Positions 39,928 to 50,857 of a DNA stretch of 64,000 nt are shown here, in pieces. The position numbers were made by a program, and so were the translations under genes. The stretch is from the NCBI RefSeq assembly GCF_002250625.1, contig NZ_NMVQ01000046.1:1-64000 (forward strand). Direction: 5' to 3'. The stretch comes from Enemella dayhoffiae. GTDB lineage: Bacteria; Actinomycetota; Actinomycetes; Propionibacteriales; Propionibacteriaceae. The notes beneath the pieces were generated by a model, which did no database searches, was not told the origin of the DNA, and saw only the letters and a list, made by a program, of their open reading frames with translations. Each line of letters opens with the position of its first letter. The stretch's first letter is position 1.

Positions 39928-41451
39928 CTAGTTGGTGTCCTCGTCCACCCAGTCGAGGGTGCGCTCGACCGCTTTGTTCCACTGGCGGAACAGGCGTTCG
40001 CGCTCCTCGTCGGGCATCTCCGGATCCCAACGGCGCCCCTCGGCCCAGTTGTCCACCACGTCCTGCTCGGACCAGAATCCGACCGCGATACCCGCGGCGT
40101 ACGCGGCGCCGAGTGCGGTCGTCTCGATCACCTTCGGGCGGATCACGGGTACGCCGAGTTGGTCGGCCTGGAACTGCATCAGCAGCTCGTTCGCGGTCAT
40201 TCCGCCGTCCACCTTGAGCTCGGCCAGATCGGTGCCGGAATCGGCCTGCATCGCCTCGACCACCTCGCGGGTCTGGTACGCCGTCGCCTCCAGTGCGGCG
40301 CGGGCCAGGTGTCCCGAGTTCACGAACCGGGTCAACCCGACGATCGCGCCGCGGGCATCGTCGCGCCAGTGCGGGGCGAACAGGCCGGAGAAGGCGGGCA
40401 CGATGTAGGCACCGCCATTGTCCTCCACACCGCGGGCCAACGACTCGACCTGGCTCGTATCGCTGAACAGGTTGAGATTGTCGCGCAACCACTGCACCAG
40501 CGAACCCGCCACCGCGATCGATCCCTCCAGGGCGTACACGGGGTCGGAGTCGCCGATCTGGTAACAGAGCGTGGTCAGCAGCCCGTTCTCGGAGCGGACG
40601 ATTTCGTTGCCAGTGTTGAGGATCAGGAAGCACCCCGTGCCGTAGGTGTTCTTGGCCGTGCCGACCTCGAAACAGGCCTGGCCGAAGGTGGCCGCCTGCT
40701 GGTCACCCAGGATGCCCGCGAGCGGTACGTTGGTGAGGAATCCACCCTTGCGGCCGACGCCGTACTCCTCAGCCGAGGAACGGATCTCCGGCAGCATCGA
40801 CAACGGGATGCCCATCGCCTCGGCCACGGATTCGTCCCACTGCAGGGATTTCAGATCCATCAGCATGGTCCGCGAGGCATTGGTCACGTCGGTCACATGG
40901 ACGCCGCCGTCCGTGCCGCCGGTGAGATGCCACATCAGCCAGCTGTCGATGGTGCCGAGAGCGAGGTCGCCGGCTTCGGCACGTTCCCGGGCGCCGTGGA
41001 CGTTGTCCAGGATCCATTTCACCTTCGGCCCGCAGAAGTAGGTGGCCAGGGGCAGCCCGCAGATGTCCTTGAACCGGTCGGCTCCCTCGTCGCCAGCGAG
41101 CTCACGGCAGATCGCGCTGGTGCGCGTGTCCTGCCAGACGATCGCGTTGTAGACCGGCTCACCGGTCTTGCGGTCCCAGACCACGGTGGTCTCCCGCTGG
41201 TTGGTGATGCCGACCGCCGCCAGATTGTCGGCGTTCAGGCTGGCTCGCGACAGTGCCAGTGCCACCACTTCGCGAGCATTGCGCCAGATCTCCTCCGGAT
41301 CGTGCTCCACCCACCCGGCGCGGGGGAACAACTGCCGGTGCTCCAGCTGCCCGGTGGAGACGATCGATCCGTTGTGGTCGAACACGATCGCCCGGGTGCT
41401 CGTGGTGCCCTGATCGATGGCCAGGACGTATTTGCTGTCGTGTTGCGTCAT
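39928..41451 (-). CDS. glpK: Glycerol kinase
   Basis: 507 residues from ATG 41451, with GGAGAG five bases upstream. FGGY-kinase motifs: [64 protein letters not shown] and [18 protein letters not shown]. It makes glycerol 3-phosphate from glycerol. No glpF or glpD is adjacent, but a ugp-like importer lies at the right end of the window. It starts 43 bp after the uppS stop in the same direction and may be co-transcribed with it. Confidence 0.97.
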   Translation of the reverse strand: MTQHDSKYVLAIDQGTTSTRAIVFDHNGSIVSTGQLEHRQLFPRAGWVEHDPEEIWRNAREVVALALSRASLNADNLAAVGITNQRETTVVWDRKTGEPVYNAIVWQDTRTSAICRELAGDEGADRFKDICGLPLATYFCGPKVKWILDNVHGARERAEAGDLALGTIDSWLMWHLTGGTDGGVHVTDVTNASRTMLMDLKSLQWDESVAEAMGIPLSMLPEIRSSAEEYGVGRKGGFLTNVPLAGILGDQQAATFGQACFEVGTAKNTYGTGCFLILNTGNEIVRSENGLLTTLCYQIGDSDPVYALEGSIAVAGSLVQWLRDNLNLFSDTSQVESLARGVEDNGGAYIVPAFSGLFAPHWRDDARGAIVGLTRFVNSGHLARAALEATAYQTREVVEAMQADSGTDLAELKVDGGMTANELLMQFQADQLGVPVIRPKVIETTALGAAYAAGIAVGFWSEQDVVDNWAEGRRWDPEMPDEERERLFRQWNKAVERTLDWVDEDTN

Positions 41452-41494
41452 TGCATCTCTCCGGTGGCTCGAAGTGGACGACCAGCGTAGTGAA

Positions 41495-42295
41495 TCAGGA
41501 GACCTGGTTGGGCAGGGCTCCGCCATAGCGGCGATCGCGCCGGGCAAAGGTCTCGATCGCCTGCCACAGGTTGCGCCGATCCCAGTCGGGCCACAGGGTG
41601 TCGGAGAAGACCATCTCGGCGTAAGCCGACTGCCAGAGCAGGAAATTCGAGAACCGCTGCTCACCCGAGGAGCGGACGAACAGGTCGACATCGGGGATCC
41701 CCGGCTCGTCGAGAAACTGCCGGAAGCGATCCTCGGTGAGCCGGGCGGGGTCCAGTTTTCCCTGCCTGGCCAGCTCGGCGACCTGCCGGGCGGCGTCCAC
41801 GATCTCGGCGCGGCCGCCATAGTTGACGCAGAACTGCAGGGTGAGCGTGGTGTTGTGTTTGCTCTGTTCCTCGGCGACCTCGAGTTCCTTGATCACCGAC
41901 CCCCACAGGCGCGGGCGGCGACCGGCCCAACGGACGCGTACGCCGAGGTCGTCCAGCTCGTCACGGCGCCGGTGGATCACGTCGCGGTTGAACCCCATCA
42001 GGAACCTCACCTCGTCGGGGGAGCGCCGCCAGTTCTCGGTGGAGAACGCGTACACCGACAGGTGGCGTACGCCGATCTCGATCGCCCCCTCGATCACGTC
42101 GAACAGCACCGCCTCACCGGCCTCGTGACCCCTGGTCCGGGGCAGGTTGCGTGCCTTCGCCCACCGCCCGTTGCCGTCCATCACGATCGCCACGTGGTTC
42201 GGCACCAGCTCGGCCGGCAATTGTGGCGGGAGGGCCCCCGACGGATGGGGCGTCGGCTGCCGCCGGGCGGGTCGGGAGGATGGTTTCGGGCTCAC
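41495..42295 (-). CDS. uppS: Isoprenyl transferase (cis-prenyl/undecaprenyl diphosphate synthase)
   Basis: 266 residues from GTG 42295, six bases after TAGGCT on the minus strand. UPP-synthase motifs: [18 protein letters not shown] with the catalytic Asp, [25 protein letters not shown], and [25 protein letters not shown]. It builds the long-chain polyprenyl carrier for peptidoglycan synthesis. In relatives it sits next to recO; here glpK follows and recO is 3 kb away on the other strand. Confidence 0.95.
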   Translation of the reverse strand: MSPKPSSRPARRQPTPHPSGALPPQLPAELVPNHVAIVMDGNGRWAKARNLPRTRGHEAGEAVLFDVIEGAIEIGVRHLSVYAFSTENWRRSPDEVRFLMGFNRDVIHRRRDELDDLGVRVRWAGRRPRLWGSVIKELEVAEEQSKHNTTLTLQFCVNYGGRAEIVDAARQVAELARQGKLDPARLTEDRFRQFLDEPGIPDVDLFVRSSGEQRFSNFLLWQSAYAEMVFSDTLWPDWDRRNLWQAIETFARRDRRYGGALPNQVS

Positions 42296-42301
42296 CCGAC
42301 G

Positions 42302-42330
42302 AGCCTAGCCGAGCGGGCGAGGCGCATAAT
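42302..42330. promoter_or_regulatory. Divergent leaderless promoters (uppS / NTF2-like gene)
   Basis: TAGGCT on the minus strand (42302-42307) ends six bases before the uppS GTG. CATAAT on the plus strand (42325-42330) ends six bases before ATG 42337. The two start codons are 41 bp apart. Confidence 0.55.
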
Positions 42331-42336
42331 GGAGCC

Positions 42337-42837
42337 ATGGAGTTGCAGACCGACACCGTCACCCACCGGTTTGCCGCCGCGGATCAGCGTGCAGATCTCG
42401 CCGCCATCGGCGAGTTGCTGAGCGAGGACTGCGTCCTCGATTCCCCGATCACCGACGCCTTCGTGTTCGAGGGGCGTCGGTCGGTCCTGGCGGTGTACGC
42501 CGCCGCGTTCGAGCTGTTTCGCGACATCCGGGTGCACACCGTGCTGGCCGATGAGGAGACCGGGGCCTTCTTCATCACCGGGAGGCTCGACGGGATCCGG
42601 TTCGAGGAGTGCCAGCTGCTCCGCATCGCGGACGGCGAGGTGTGCCGGATCACGATGATCGGTCGTCCGGTGCCCGCCCTGCTCCGGGTGATGGCCAGGA
42701 TCGGGGCGCCGATGCAGCGCCACGGGCTGCTGTCACCGGTGGCCGCGGTGGTGGGCGGCGGCGTGCGCCCGATTGCGGATCTGCTCCGGCTGGTCGAGCA
42801 GCACGTGCTGCCGCGGCTGCGACCTCGCCGGCTCTGA
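42337..42837 (+). CDS. NTF2/SnoaL-like protein
   Basis: 166 residues. The cone-shaped SnoaL-like fold is suggested by ADLAAIGELLSEDCVLDSPITDAFVFEGRRSVLAVYAAAFELF and FFITGRLDGIRFEECQLLRIADGEV. The C-terminal 50 residues (PVAAVVGGGVRPIADLLRLVEQHVLPRL) lie outside the usual fold. Members include epoxide hydrolases and ketosteroid isomerases, but without clear catalytic residues no reaction can be named. It precedes phosphoketolase by 90 bp in the same direction. Confidence 0.75.
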   Translation: MELQTDTVTHRFAAADQRADLAAIGELLSEDCVLDSPITDAFVFEGRRSVLAVYAAAFELFRDIRVHTVLADEETGAFFITGRLDGIRFEECQLLRIADGEVCRITMIGRPVPALLRVMARIGAPMQRHGLLSPVAAVVGGGVRPIADLLRLVEQHVLPRLRPRRL

Positions 42838-42927
42838 GCCGAGGCTGGGGCCGCCACGGCCGCTTCGGGCGTGGGTACTAGGTTGGGGGGAAGGCACGGA
42901 CTTACAATCCTGATCCCGGGAGCGACC

Positions 42928-45402
42928 ATGACCGAACCCACACCCAACCCCACGCGCAACGCCTGGACCCGCCGCGACGCGGTCACCGAGGACCCCGTCA
43001 GCGAGCAGCAGCTGACCGCGATCGACCACTGGTGGCGAGCCGCCAATTATTTGTCGGTGGGACAGATCTATCTGCTGGACAACCCCCTGCTGCAGACCGA
43101 GTTGGCGCCGGAGCACGTGAAACCGCGGCTGCTCGGGCACTGGGGCACCACCCCCGGGTTGAATTTTCTCTACGCCCACCTGAATCGCGCCATCATCGAG
43201 CGCTCGCTGAACGCGTTCTATCTGACCGGGCCCGGGCACGGCGGGCCGGGTCTGGTCGCGAACACCTGGCTCGAGGGAAGCTACAGCGAGACCTACCACG
43301 ACATCACCCGCGACGCCGACGGGATGCGGCGGCTCTTTCGGCAATTCTCCTTCCCCGGAGGGATTCCCTCGCACGTGGCACCGGAGACCCCCGGATCGAT
43401 CCACGAGGGCGGTGAGCTCGGGTACGCCCTCTCCCACGCGTACGGGGCCGTGTTCGACAACCCGGACCTGCTGGCCTTCGCCGTGGTCGGCGACGGCGAG
43501 GCGGAGACCGGTCCGCTGGCCACCTCCTGGCACTCCAACAAGTTCCTCAATCCGGTGCACGACGGGGTGGTGCTGCCGGTGCTGCACCTGAACGGGTACA
43601 AGATCGCCAACCCGACCGTGCTGGCGCGGATCCCGGAGAATGAGCTGGTCGACCTGATGAAGGGATACGGCCACACGCCGTATCTGTTCACCACCGACGG
43701 CACCGATCACGCCGAGGCGCATCAGCGGTTTGCGGGGCTGCTGGACGAGGTGCTGGACCACATCGCCGACATCAAGGCGACCGGGGACCAGGAGCGGCCG
43801 GCCTGGCCGATGATCGTGTTCCGTACGCCGAAGGGCTGGACCGGTCCGAAGACGATCGACGGGAAGGTGACCGAGGGCTTCTGGCGCTCCCACCAGGTGC
43901 CGCTGTCGAACGCCCGGGACACCCCGGAACACCTGCAGGACCTGCGCGAGTGGTTGGAGTCCTATCGGGCTGAGGAACTGTTCGACGACTCCGGCGTACC
44001 GACCGCGTCGATCGACTCGTTGGCGCCGGAGGGGACGCTGCGGATGGGGGCCAACCCGCACACCAACGGGGGCGTACTGCTGCAGAACCTGCGGCTGCCG
44101 GACTTCCGCGACTTCGCTGTCGAGGTCGAGGATCGAGGGCTGCCGATGGGGGAGGCCACCCGCACCCTCGGCAAATATCTGACCGAGGTGATCCGCCGCA
44201 ACCCGGACAACTTCCGGATCTTCGGTCCCGACGAGACGGCGTCGAACCGGTTGCAGGCGGTCTATGAGGCGACCGACAAGCAGTGGGGCGCGGAATATCT
44301 GCCGGTCGACGAGGAGGATCATCTGGCGCGGGCCGGTCGGGTGATGGAGATGCTGTCGGAGCACCAGTGCCAGGGCTGGTTGGAGGGTTATCTGCTCACC
44401 GGGCGGCACGGGATGATGAACTCCTATGAGGCGTTCATCCACATCGTCGACTCGATGTTCAACCAGCACGCGAAATGGTTGAAGGTGACCAACCACATCG
44501 AGTGGCGTCGCCCACTCGCATCGCTGAACTACCTGCTGTCCTCGCACGTGTGGCGCCAGGACCACAACGGGTTCTCGCACCAGGATCCGGGGTTCATCGA
44601 TCACGTGGTGAACAAGAAGGCCGACATCATCCGGGTCTACCTGCCGCTGGACACCAACACGCTGCTGTCGACCTGGGACCACGTGCTGCGCTCGCGGCAG
44701 TACGTCAACGTGGTGGTGGCGGGCAAACAGCCGACCCCGAGCTGGCTGCCGATGGACGAGGCGATCAAGCACTGTACGCGGGGACTGGGCATCTGGGACT
44801 GGGCCGGCACCGAGGAAGCGGGCACCGATCCCGACGTGGTGCTCGGCTGCGCCGGTGACGTGCCCACCCTGGAGGTGTTGGCGGCCGCGTCGATCCTGCG
44901 TGAGCACATCCCGGACCTGAAGGTGCGGGTGGTGAACGTGGTGGACCTGATGCGGCTGCAGGACGAGAAGGAGCACCCGCACGGTCTGAGCAATCGCGAC
45001 TTCGACACCCTGTTCACCGCCGACCGGCCCATCATCTTCGCCTATCACGGCTATCCGTGGCTGATCCACCGGCTGACCTATCGGCGGGCGGGTCACGGAA
45101 ACCTGCACGTCCGCGGTTACAAGGAGGAGGGCACCACCACCACGCCGTTCGACATGGTGATGCTGAACGATCTGGACCGCTATCACCTGGTGATTGACGT
45201 GATCGACCGGGTACCGGGGCTGGCCACGAGGTATGCCGGGTTGCGCCAGCAGATGCAGGACGCCCGACTGGACGCCCGGGCGTACACCCGGGAGCACGGC
45301 GAGGACATCCCCGAGGTCGCAAAATGGATGTGGGGCGACGCCGGGGATTCCCCGCAAAGCCCTGCCGACGGCACCGCTGCCACCGCCGGGGACAACGAAT
45401 AG
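42928..45402 (+). CDS. xfp: Xylulose-5-phosphate/fructose-6-phosphate phosphoketolase
   Basis: 824 residues. Thiamine-diphosphate signature [25 protein letters not shown], with other family blocks [70 protein letters not shown] and [14 protein letters not shown]. The enzyme splits xylulose 5-phosphate (and fructose 6-phosphate) into acetyl phosphate plus a shorter sugar phosphate, bypassing glycolysis. The Ala/Thr-rich tail is short. TACAAT (42903-42908) is a likely -10 box and GGGAGCG the ribosome-binding site. No acetate kinase or phosphotransacetylase is adjacent. A hairpin follows. Confidence 0.97.
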   Translation: MTEPTPNPTRNAWTRRDAVTEDPVSEQQLTAIDHWWRAANYLSVGQIYLLDNPLLQTELAPEHVKPRLLGHWGTTPGLNFLYAHLNRAIIERSLNAFYLTGPGHGGPGLVANTWLEGSYSETYHDITRDADGMRRLFRQFSFPGGIPSHVAPETPGSIHEGGELGYALSHAYGAVFDNPDLLAFAVVGDGEAETGPLATSWHSNKFLNPVHDGVVLPVLHLNGYKIANPTVLARIPENELVDLMKGYGHTPYLFTTDGTDHAEAHQRFAGLLDEVLDHIADIKATGDQERPAWPMIVFRTPKGWTGPKTIDGKVTEGFWRSHQVPLSNARDTPEHLQDLREWLESYRAEELFDDSGVPTASIDSLAPEGTLRMGANPHTNGGVLLQNLRLPDFRDFAVEVEDRGLPMGEATRTLGKYLTEVIRRNPDNFRIFGPDETASNRLQAVYEATDKQWGAEYLPVDEEDHLARAGRVMEMLSEHQCQGWLEGYLLTGRHGMMNSYEAFIHIVDSMFNQHAKWLKVTNHIEWRRPLASLNYLLSSHVWRQDHNGFSHQDPGFIDHVVNKKADIIRVYLPLDTNTLLSTWDHVLRSRQYVNVVVAGKQPTPSWLPMDEAIKHCTRGLGIWDWAGTEEAGTDPDVVLGCAGDVPTLEVLAAASILREHIPDLKVRVVNVVDLMRLQDEKEHPHGLSNRDFDTLFTADRPIIFAYHGYPWLIHRLTYRRAGHGNLHVRGYKEEGTTTTPFDMVMLNDLDRYHLVIDVIDRVPGLATRYAGLRQQMQDARLDARAYTREHGEDIPEVAKWMWGDAGDSPQSPADGTAATAGDNE

Positions 45403-45425
45403 CCAACGACGTGTCAGCAGTTGTG

Positions 45426-45449
45426 CACAGTGGCCCTGCCGCCACTGTG
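45426..45449 (+). terminator. Terminator hairpin after phosphoketolase
   Basis: CACAGTGGC (45426-45434), loop CCTGCC, GCCACTGTG (45441-45449): a perfect 9-bp stem 23 bp after the xfp stop, without a U-tract. Confidence 0.75.
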
Positions 45450-45534
45450 GAATCTCCGGGCACACCCCTGACAAGTTGGGTGAGCGCGGGCGTGGTGGGC
45501 GTACGCCGATTGCGCGGTGGGGGAGAATCGCAGG

Positions 45535-46275
45535 GTGCCGACGTACCGAGACACTGCGGTGGTCCTGCGCACCCACAAGCTGGGGGAGGCGGACCGCATC
45601 ATCACGCTGCTCTCGCGCAACAACGGCAAGGTGCGCGCGGCGGCGCGGGGGGTGCGGCGTACGTCGTCGAAGTTCGGCGCCCGACTGGAGCCGTTCAGCC
45701 ACATCGACATCCAGTTCGTCACCGGTCGCAGCCTCGACATCGTCACCCAGGTCGAATCGCTGCACGCGTTCGGACGACCGTTGGCGACCGACTTCGCCGG
45801 GTACACCGCCGGTCAGGTGATGCTGGAGACCGCCGATCGGCTGGTGGTGGAGGAGCGGGAGCCGGCCATCCAGCAGTACCAGCTGCTGGTCGGGGCGCTG
45901 CGCGTGCTCGGCGAGGGCACCAGCGACGGGCACCGTCCGCCGGTCGTGGTGCTCGACTCCTATCTGCTGCGCTCCCTGGCGGTCGCCGGCTATGCGCCCA
46001 GCTTCACCGACTGCGCCCGCTGTGGGCGCTCGGGTCCGCACCGCGCGTTCTCGCCCTCGGCCGGGGGCATGGTGTGCGCCGGCTGTCGCCCCCCGGGCTC
46101 GGCCCACCCGCGCCCGGACACCATCCGCTATCTGACCGCCCTGCTCACCGGCGACTGGCCGGCCACCCGTGAGGCGACCCCCGAGGTGATCCGCGAGGGC
46201 AGCGGCCTGGTCGCGGCCTTCGCCACCTGGCACCTGGAACGCGGATTGAGGTCCCTGGCCCATGTGGAACGGTGA
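45535..46275 (+). CDS. recO: DNA repair protein RecO
   Basis: 246 residues from GTG 45535, six bases after GAGAAT (leaderless). The N-terminal OB fold is typical: YRDTAVVLRTHKLGEADRIITLLSRNNGKVRAAARGVRR. The C-terminal zinc finger has CARCG and CAGCR. RecO loads RecA with RecR on SSB-coated DNA. A GGCGTACGCC copy lies in the upstream gap (45498-45507). The downstream M1 peptidase gene overlaps its last 14 bp. Confidence 0.94.
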   Translation: MPTYRDTAVVLRTHKLGEADRIITLLSRNNGKVRAAARGVRRTSSKFGARLEPFSHIDIQFVTGRSLDIVTQVESLHAFGRPLATDFAGYTAGQVMLETADRLVVEEREPAIQQYQLLVGALRVLGEGTSDGHRPPVVVLDSYLLRSLAVAGYAPSFTDCARCGRSGPHRAFSPSAGGMVCAGCRPPGSAHPRPDTIRYLTALLTGDWPATREATPEVIREGSGLVAAFATWHLERGLRSLAHVER

Positions 46276-47857
46276 CCGACCGCCGCACCCCGGCCCCCCG
46301 CAGCACTATCCGCCACACCAGAATTTCCCACCTCCACAACAGTTCCCGCCGCCCCAGCCCCTCGGTTTCCAGCAACAGCGACCCGATTTCCGGCCCCCGA
46401 GCAGCGGTGGTGGTCCGCGCTGGCCCTGGTTCGTCGGCGGGCTGACCGCGCTGCTCGTGCTCGGTCTGGTGGCGTTCCTGCTGCTGCGTCCGGGGCTGAT
46501 TCCGCTCGGGCCGCTCACCCCGCCCGGGATCGCGGCCGACGGCGGCGACGGGGTGGGCGACCCCTATTTCCCGGAGGCGGGTGGGGGCGGCTATGACGCC
46601 CGCGGCTATCGGATCGAGGTCAGTTGGGACGAGGCGGCGGAGCGCCTGGACGGGGTCACCACCATGACTGCGGTCGCCACTCGCATCCTGGGCCGATTCC
46701 ATCTCGATCTCGCTCTGCCGGTGCAGGAGGTACGCCTCGACGGCGCCGTTGTGCAGCACCAGCAGCAGGGCACCGACCTGAGCCTGACGGCGGCCAAGAA
46801 CCTGCAACAGGGACAGGAGTTCCGGGTCGAGGTCCGCTACGGCGGCAACCCCAGGGAGGCCGGCAAACGGACCAGGGGAACCGTCTGGCAGCAGGACCGC
46901 GAGCTGCTGTTCGCCGACGAGCCGTTCGGTGCCCCGCTGTGGTTTCCCAGCAACGACCACCCCAGCGACCCGGCCACCATGGAGGTGATCGCCCGCGTCC
47001 CCCAGGACCTGCAGGCGATAAGCGTCGGCGCCCTGGTCAGCCGGGATGAGGCGAACGAACCCGACCACGACACCTGGCACTGGCGCAGCACCCAGCCGAT
47101 GGCGACCTATCTGAACTTCCTCGCCATCGGGCCGTTCACCGTGATCGAGGGCCAGAGCGACGGCCGCCCCCACGTGTACGCCATCAGCAAGCAGCTCAAC
47201 GGCCCGCTCGCCGCCGGCTGCGAGGCCGCGCTGCGGCGTACCCCCGAAACGGTCCGCCGTCTCGAGGAGATCTGGGGCCCCTACCCGTTCAGCGAGCTCG
47301 GCGGCGTGGCCACCTCGACCAGGGTCACCTGGGGTGCGCTGGAGAACCAGACCCGGCCCGTCTATCAGGCCGAGGCGCTGGCCAGAGATCCGGATCGGCT
47401 GCTCACCCACGAGTTGGCGCACATGTGGTTCGGCAACAACGTGACCGTGCGGGGCTGGAACGACATCTACATGAACGAGGCGTACGCCTCCTTCAGCGAG
47501 TGGGCGGTGGCCGAGCGACACGGCGGAACGCCAGCTAGGGACAAGCTCCGCAGCGCCTATCGTTCCGCGCCCGACCGGGTCTGGCAGGTGCCGATCGGCA
47601 ACCCGGGTCCGAACGAGCTGTTCGGTGCGGTCTATCTCCGCGGTCCGATGTCGCTGCAGGCGCTGCGCAACGTGCTCGGGGACGAGCAGTTCTTCGCCCT
47701 TGGCCGGGAGTGGGCGACCGAGCCGGGCTCTCGTGGTGTGGCCGACTGGCAGCAGCGTGCCCAGCGCCGGACCCGGACCGATCTCGGCCCCTTCTGGCAG
47801 GCGTGGCTGATCGCCCGCGAGAAGCCCGCGGACACCCCCGCCAACGGCCTCGGCTGA
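46262..47857 (+). CDS. Membrane-anchored M1-family metallopeptidase
   Basis: 531 residues. A Pro/Gln-rich N-terminus (about residues 1-50) precedes one transmembrane segment (WFVGGLTALLVLGLVAFLLL), giving a cytoplasmic proline-rich tail and an outside catalytic domain. The gluzincin motif HELAHMWFGN with the third ligand Glu in NDIYMNEAYASFSEW is intact, and the substrate-binding loop WGALENQTRPVY corresponds to the GAMEN motif (here GALEN). It is shorter than classical M1 enzymes and lacks the full C-terminal ARM domain. It overlaps recO by 14 bp. Confidence 0.9.
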   Translation: MWNGDRPPHPGPPQHYPPHQNFPPPQQFPPPQPLGFQQQRPDFRPPSSGGGPRWPWFVGGLTALLVLGLVAFLLLRPGLIPLGPLTPPGIAADGGDGVGDPYFPEAGGGGYDARGYRIEVSWDEAAERLDGVTTMTAVATRILGRFHLDLALPVQEVRLDGAVVQHQQQGTDLSLTAAKNLQQGQEFRVEVRYGGNPREAGKRTRGTVWQQDRELLFADEPFGAPLWFPSNDHPSDPATMEVIARVPQDLQAISVGALVSRDEANEPDHDTWHWRSTQPMATYLNFLAIGPFTVIEGQSDGRPHVYAISKQLNGPLAAGCEAALRRTPETVRRLEEIWGPYPFSELGGVATSTRVTWGALENQTRPVYQAEALARDPDRLLTHELAHMWFGNNVTVRGWNDIYMNEAYASFSEWAVAERHGGTPARDKLRSAYRSAPDRVWQVPIGNPGPNELFGAVYLRGPMSLQALRNVLGDEQFFALGREWATEPGSRGVADWQQRAQRRTRTDLGPFWQAWLIAREKPADTPANGLG

Positions 47858-47914
47858 ACCCGACCACCCCGAGGCGGACGTTGACTGAGACGGCCCAGTG
47901 CTTCACTGGACCGC

Positions 47915-49951
47915 ATGGAACAACCGCGTCCCATCGACAACCACCCCGACTCGGATCAGCCGCTGCGCGTCACCGCCGTCACCGTGTTCCGCAACGGGGT
48001 CGGCCAGTTCACCCACGAGGGAACGATTTCCGGTGACCGGGAGGTACGCCTGCAGGTCGCCCCCGAGGCCATCGACGACCTGCTGCAGAGCCTGCTGGTG
48101 GCCGACCCGGAGGGGTCCGCTCCGCAGGTGCGATTCCCGGCCAAGGATCCGCTGGAGCGGATTCTGGCCAGCTATTCCCTGGACCTGACCCACGCCGACA
48201 CGCTCGGTCAGGTGCTCCGCCAGGCCCGGGGCGAGGCGGTCACGGTCACCTCCACCGAACAGCTGAGCGGCCGGATCATCGGCGTGGACACGGTGACCGA
48301 CCCTCGAGGTCCCGAACAGACCTTCCTCGGGCTGAGCACCGCCAGCGGGTTGCGCCGGCTCGCGCTGGGTGACCTGCGTTCCATCCGCTTCGACGACGAA
48401 CAGGTGCAGGCCGACCTCGACGCCGCGCTGGCGGCCGTGGCCGTCCACCGTTCCCGCGACGAGCGCGAGGTGGTGGTCCAATTCCGCGGCACCAGCGAGC
48501 GCCGGGTCAGTCTGGCCTACGTGCGCCCGATGCCGGTGTGGAAGACCGCCTATCGACTCAGTCTGACCGACGACGGGTACGCCGACCTGCAGGGCTGGGC
48601 GATCGTGGACAACCCGACCAGCACCGACCTGACCGAGGTCAGCGTCTCGGTGGTGGCCGGACAGCCGATGTCGTTCACCACCAACCTGGCCGAGCCGCGT
48701 CACGTCGACCGTCCCCGGGTCGACCCAGCCGTCACCGAGAACGTGGTGCCGACCGCCTATCGGCAGCGAGCCGCGCGCGCCATGGCGGCCCCCGCCCCGG
48801 CGGCGGTGCAGGGGGAGTGGATGAGCTCGGCCGATCTCGCCGCGCCCGCCTTCGCGGCGCCCCAGCGGGTGGGCGGCGGCTGGGGGCAGGAGCTGTCAGC
48901 CGACGTCCGCCCCGAGGCGGACGCCGCGCAGGTGGGGCTGGAGGTGGCGTACACGGTGCGCGAGCCGGTCAGCATCCCCCGCTATTCCTCGGCGATGATC
49001 CCCATCCTGGCCGAACGCTTCCCGGCCGCCCGGCTGTCGGTCCTCGATCCCACGGTGGACGCCGACCACCCGATGCGTGGATTGCTGCTGCGCAACGAGT
49101 CCGAACTGCAGTTGGCCGCCGGGCCGGTCACCGTCTTCGACGGCGGGTACGCCGGAACCGCAGAGTTGCAGGATTTCCTGCCCGGTGACCAGCAGGTGCT
49201 CACCCACGCCCGCGACCTGGCGGTCACCGTGCACCAGGGCGACGACCGGCCGGTGCAGCGACGCAACGAGACCGCCCTGGTGGACGGCATGGTGCGCACC
49301 ACCACGACCCAGACCGCGGCCCTGGTGTTCGAGCTCGACTCCACGGCGGCGACCGACCGACTCGTGATGCTGATCGTCCCGGACGTCCCGGGAGCCGAGC
49401 TGCTGAGTGTCGGCCCGGAGCCGCTGCGTGAGGGAGGTCAGCGCCGTTTCGGGGTGTTCCTGCGTGGGCGCCGGGGAGAATCCGGCGGGGATGACCCCGA
49501 GTCGATCCCGGTGCAGGTCACCGGTGAGGCGGGGGAGCGGGTCAGCCTGGAGATCGCCGTCCGCACGGTGCAGCACCGGGACGTGGCGGTCGCCTCGGCG
49601 CCCGGGGTGCAGCTGCGGCTCTGCCTGGATCACGGCGAGCTGACCGAGCAGCAACGTGGCGTGCTGACCGATCTGGCCCAGGTGGCGGCCCAGCGGACCA
49701 CGGTCGAGCAGGAGCTGGCCGAGGTGCAGCGCCACCGGGGACGCATCAGCGACGATCAGGAGCGGATCCGCGGCAACCTGAACAGCCTCGACCACAGTTC
49801 CCAGCTCTACCAGCGCTATCTGGCCACGTTGAACGGGCAGGAGGACGAGCTGGTCGAGCTGTGGGACACCGAGCAGCAGCTCGGCGAGCGACTGCAGCAG
49901 CTGTGGGCCCGCGGCACCGACCTCGCCCGGCAGCTGAGCCGGGCCCAGTGA
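47915..49951 (+). CDS. DUF4139 (mucoidy-inhibitor-like) protein
   Basis: 678 residues, no signal peptide. The N-terminal portion (VTAVTVFRNGVGQFTHEGT) and the DUF4139 region (VWKTAYRLSLTDDGYADLQGWAIVDNPTSTDLTEVSVSVVAGQPMSF) are recognisable. The C-terminal 100 residues form a heptad-rich coiled coil (RTTVEQELAEVQRHRGRISDDQERIRGNLNSL). Function unknown; relatives were linked to exopolysaccharide phenotypes. The stop abuts the convergent nadC stop with no gap. TTCACT seven bases before the ATG could be a leaderless -10 box. Confidence 0.8.
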   Translation: MEQPRPIDNHPDSDQPLRVTAVTVFRNGVGQFTHEGTISGDREVRLQVAPEAIDDLLQSLLVADPEGSAPQVRFPAKDPLERILASYSLDLTHADTLGQVLRQARGEAVTVTSTEQLSGRIIGVDTVTDPRGPEQTFLGLSTASGLRRLALGDLRSIRFDDEQVQADLDAALAAVAVHRSRDEREVVVQFRGTSERRVSLAYVRPMPVWKTAYRLSLTDDGYADLQGWAIVDNPTSTDLTEVSVSVVAGQPMSFTTNLAEPRHVDRPRVDPAVTENVVPTAYRQRAARAMAAPAPAAVQGEWMSSADLAAPAFAAPQRVGGGWGQELSADVRPEADAAQVGLEVAYTVREPVSIPRYSSAMIPILAERFPAARLSVLDPTVDADHPMRGLLLRNESELQLAAGPVTVFDGGYAGTAELQDFLPGDQQVLTHARDLAVTVHQGDDRPVQRRNETALVDGMVRTTTTQTAALVFELDSTAATDRLVMLIVPDVPGAELLSVGPEPLREGGQRRFGVFLRGRRGESGGDDPESIPVQVTGEAGERVSLEIAVRTVQHRDVAVASAPGVQLRLCLDHGELTEQQRGVLTDLAQVAAQRTTVEQELAEVQRHRGRISDDQERIRGNLNSLDHSSQLYQRYLATLNGQEDELVELWDTEQQLGERLQQLWARGTDLARQLSRAQ

Positions 49952-50857
49952 TCAGACGGGCCCGGTCCTCAGGTCCAGGCCCAGGTCGAGCACCGGCGCG
50001 GAGTGGGTGAGCGCGCCCACCGCGACGAAGTCGACCCCGCTGGCGCCGACCGCGGCCGCGTCCGAAAGGCTGAGCCCCCCGCTCGCCTCGGTGCGTACGC
50101 CGGCGGGTCGGCACAGCGCCACGGCCTCGGTCAGCTCCACCGGGCTCATGTTGTCCAGCAGCACCAGGTCGGCGCCGGCCTCGATCGCCTCGCGGACCTG
50201 GCCCAGGGTGTCGCACTCCACCTCCACCGGGACCGCTGGGGCGTACCGGCGGACCGCCGCGAAGGCGGCCGCCACCGACCCGGCGGCGGCGACGTGGTTG
50301 TCCTTGACCAGCGCCGCGTCACCGAGGCCCATCCGGTGGTTCACCCCACCGCCGCAACGGACCGCGTACTTCTGCAGGATTCGCAACCCTGGCACGGTTT
50401 TCCGGGTGTCCCGGACCCGGGTCCCGGTACCACTCAGCGCATCGGACCAGGCGGCGGTCGCCGTCGCCACCCCGGACAGCTGGCCGAACAGGTTGAGCAG
50501 GCTGCGTTCGGCGGTGAGCAGGCAGCGCAGCGGCCCGGTCAGGGTGAGTGCCACGTCACCGGGCCGGACCCGGTCGCCGTCGTGGGCGACCAGTTGCACC
50601 TCCACCCGCACGCCCTGCTGCTCGGCGAGGGTGTACGCCACCGCGGCCGCGACCGGTACCCCGGCCAGACAGCCGGGCCGACGGGCCACCACGTCGGCGG
50701 TCCCCGCCGCGTCCTGCGGAAGGGTCGCCAGCGAGGTGACGTCGGGGCCCCAACCGAGGTCCTCGGCGAGGGTCCGCCCCGCCACCTCCAGCACGTGGTC
50801 GACGGGGAGCCCCGCCGCGGTCAGCGCGTCGGTGACCTGCTCGGGCAGGGTGTTCAT
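49952..50857 (-). CDS. nadC: Nicotinate-nucleotide pyrophosphorylase (quinolinate PRTase)
   Basis: 301 residues. Family blocks: LAEDLGWGPDVTS, RRPGCLAGV, LLNLFGQLSGVAT, RVRDTRKTVPGLRILQKYAVRCGGGVNHRMGLGDAALVKDNH, VEVECDTLGQV and EASGGLSL. It converts quinolinate and PRPP to nicotinate mononucleotide. Its start overlaps nadB by 4 bp (ATGA). It is the third gene of nadA-nadB-nadC under NrtR control. Confidence 0.96.
   Translation of the reverse strand: MNTLPEQVTDALTAAGLPVDHVLEVAGRTLAEDLGWGPDVTSLATLPQDAAGTADVVARRPGCLAGVPVAAAVAYTLAEQQGVRVEVQLVAHDGDRVRPGDVALTLTGPLRCLLTAERSLLNLFGQLSGVATATAAWSDALSGTGTRVRDTRKTVPGLRILQKYAVRCGGGVNHRMGLGDAALVKDNHVAAAGSVAAAFAAVRRYAPAVPVEVECDTLGQVREAIEAGADLVLLDNMSPVELTEAVALCRPAGVRTEASGGLSLSDAAAVGASGVDFVAVGALTHSAPVLDLGLDLRTGPV

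Noticed and set aside
42733-46263. Very long open frame (1176 codons) on the minus strand opposite phosphoketolase and recO
   Set aside because: It is antisense to two clearly conserved genes, has no domain, and consists of His/Val/Gly/Arg-rich sequence typical of the complementary strand of GC-rich genes.
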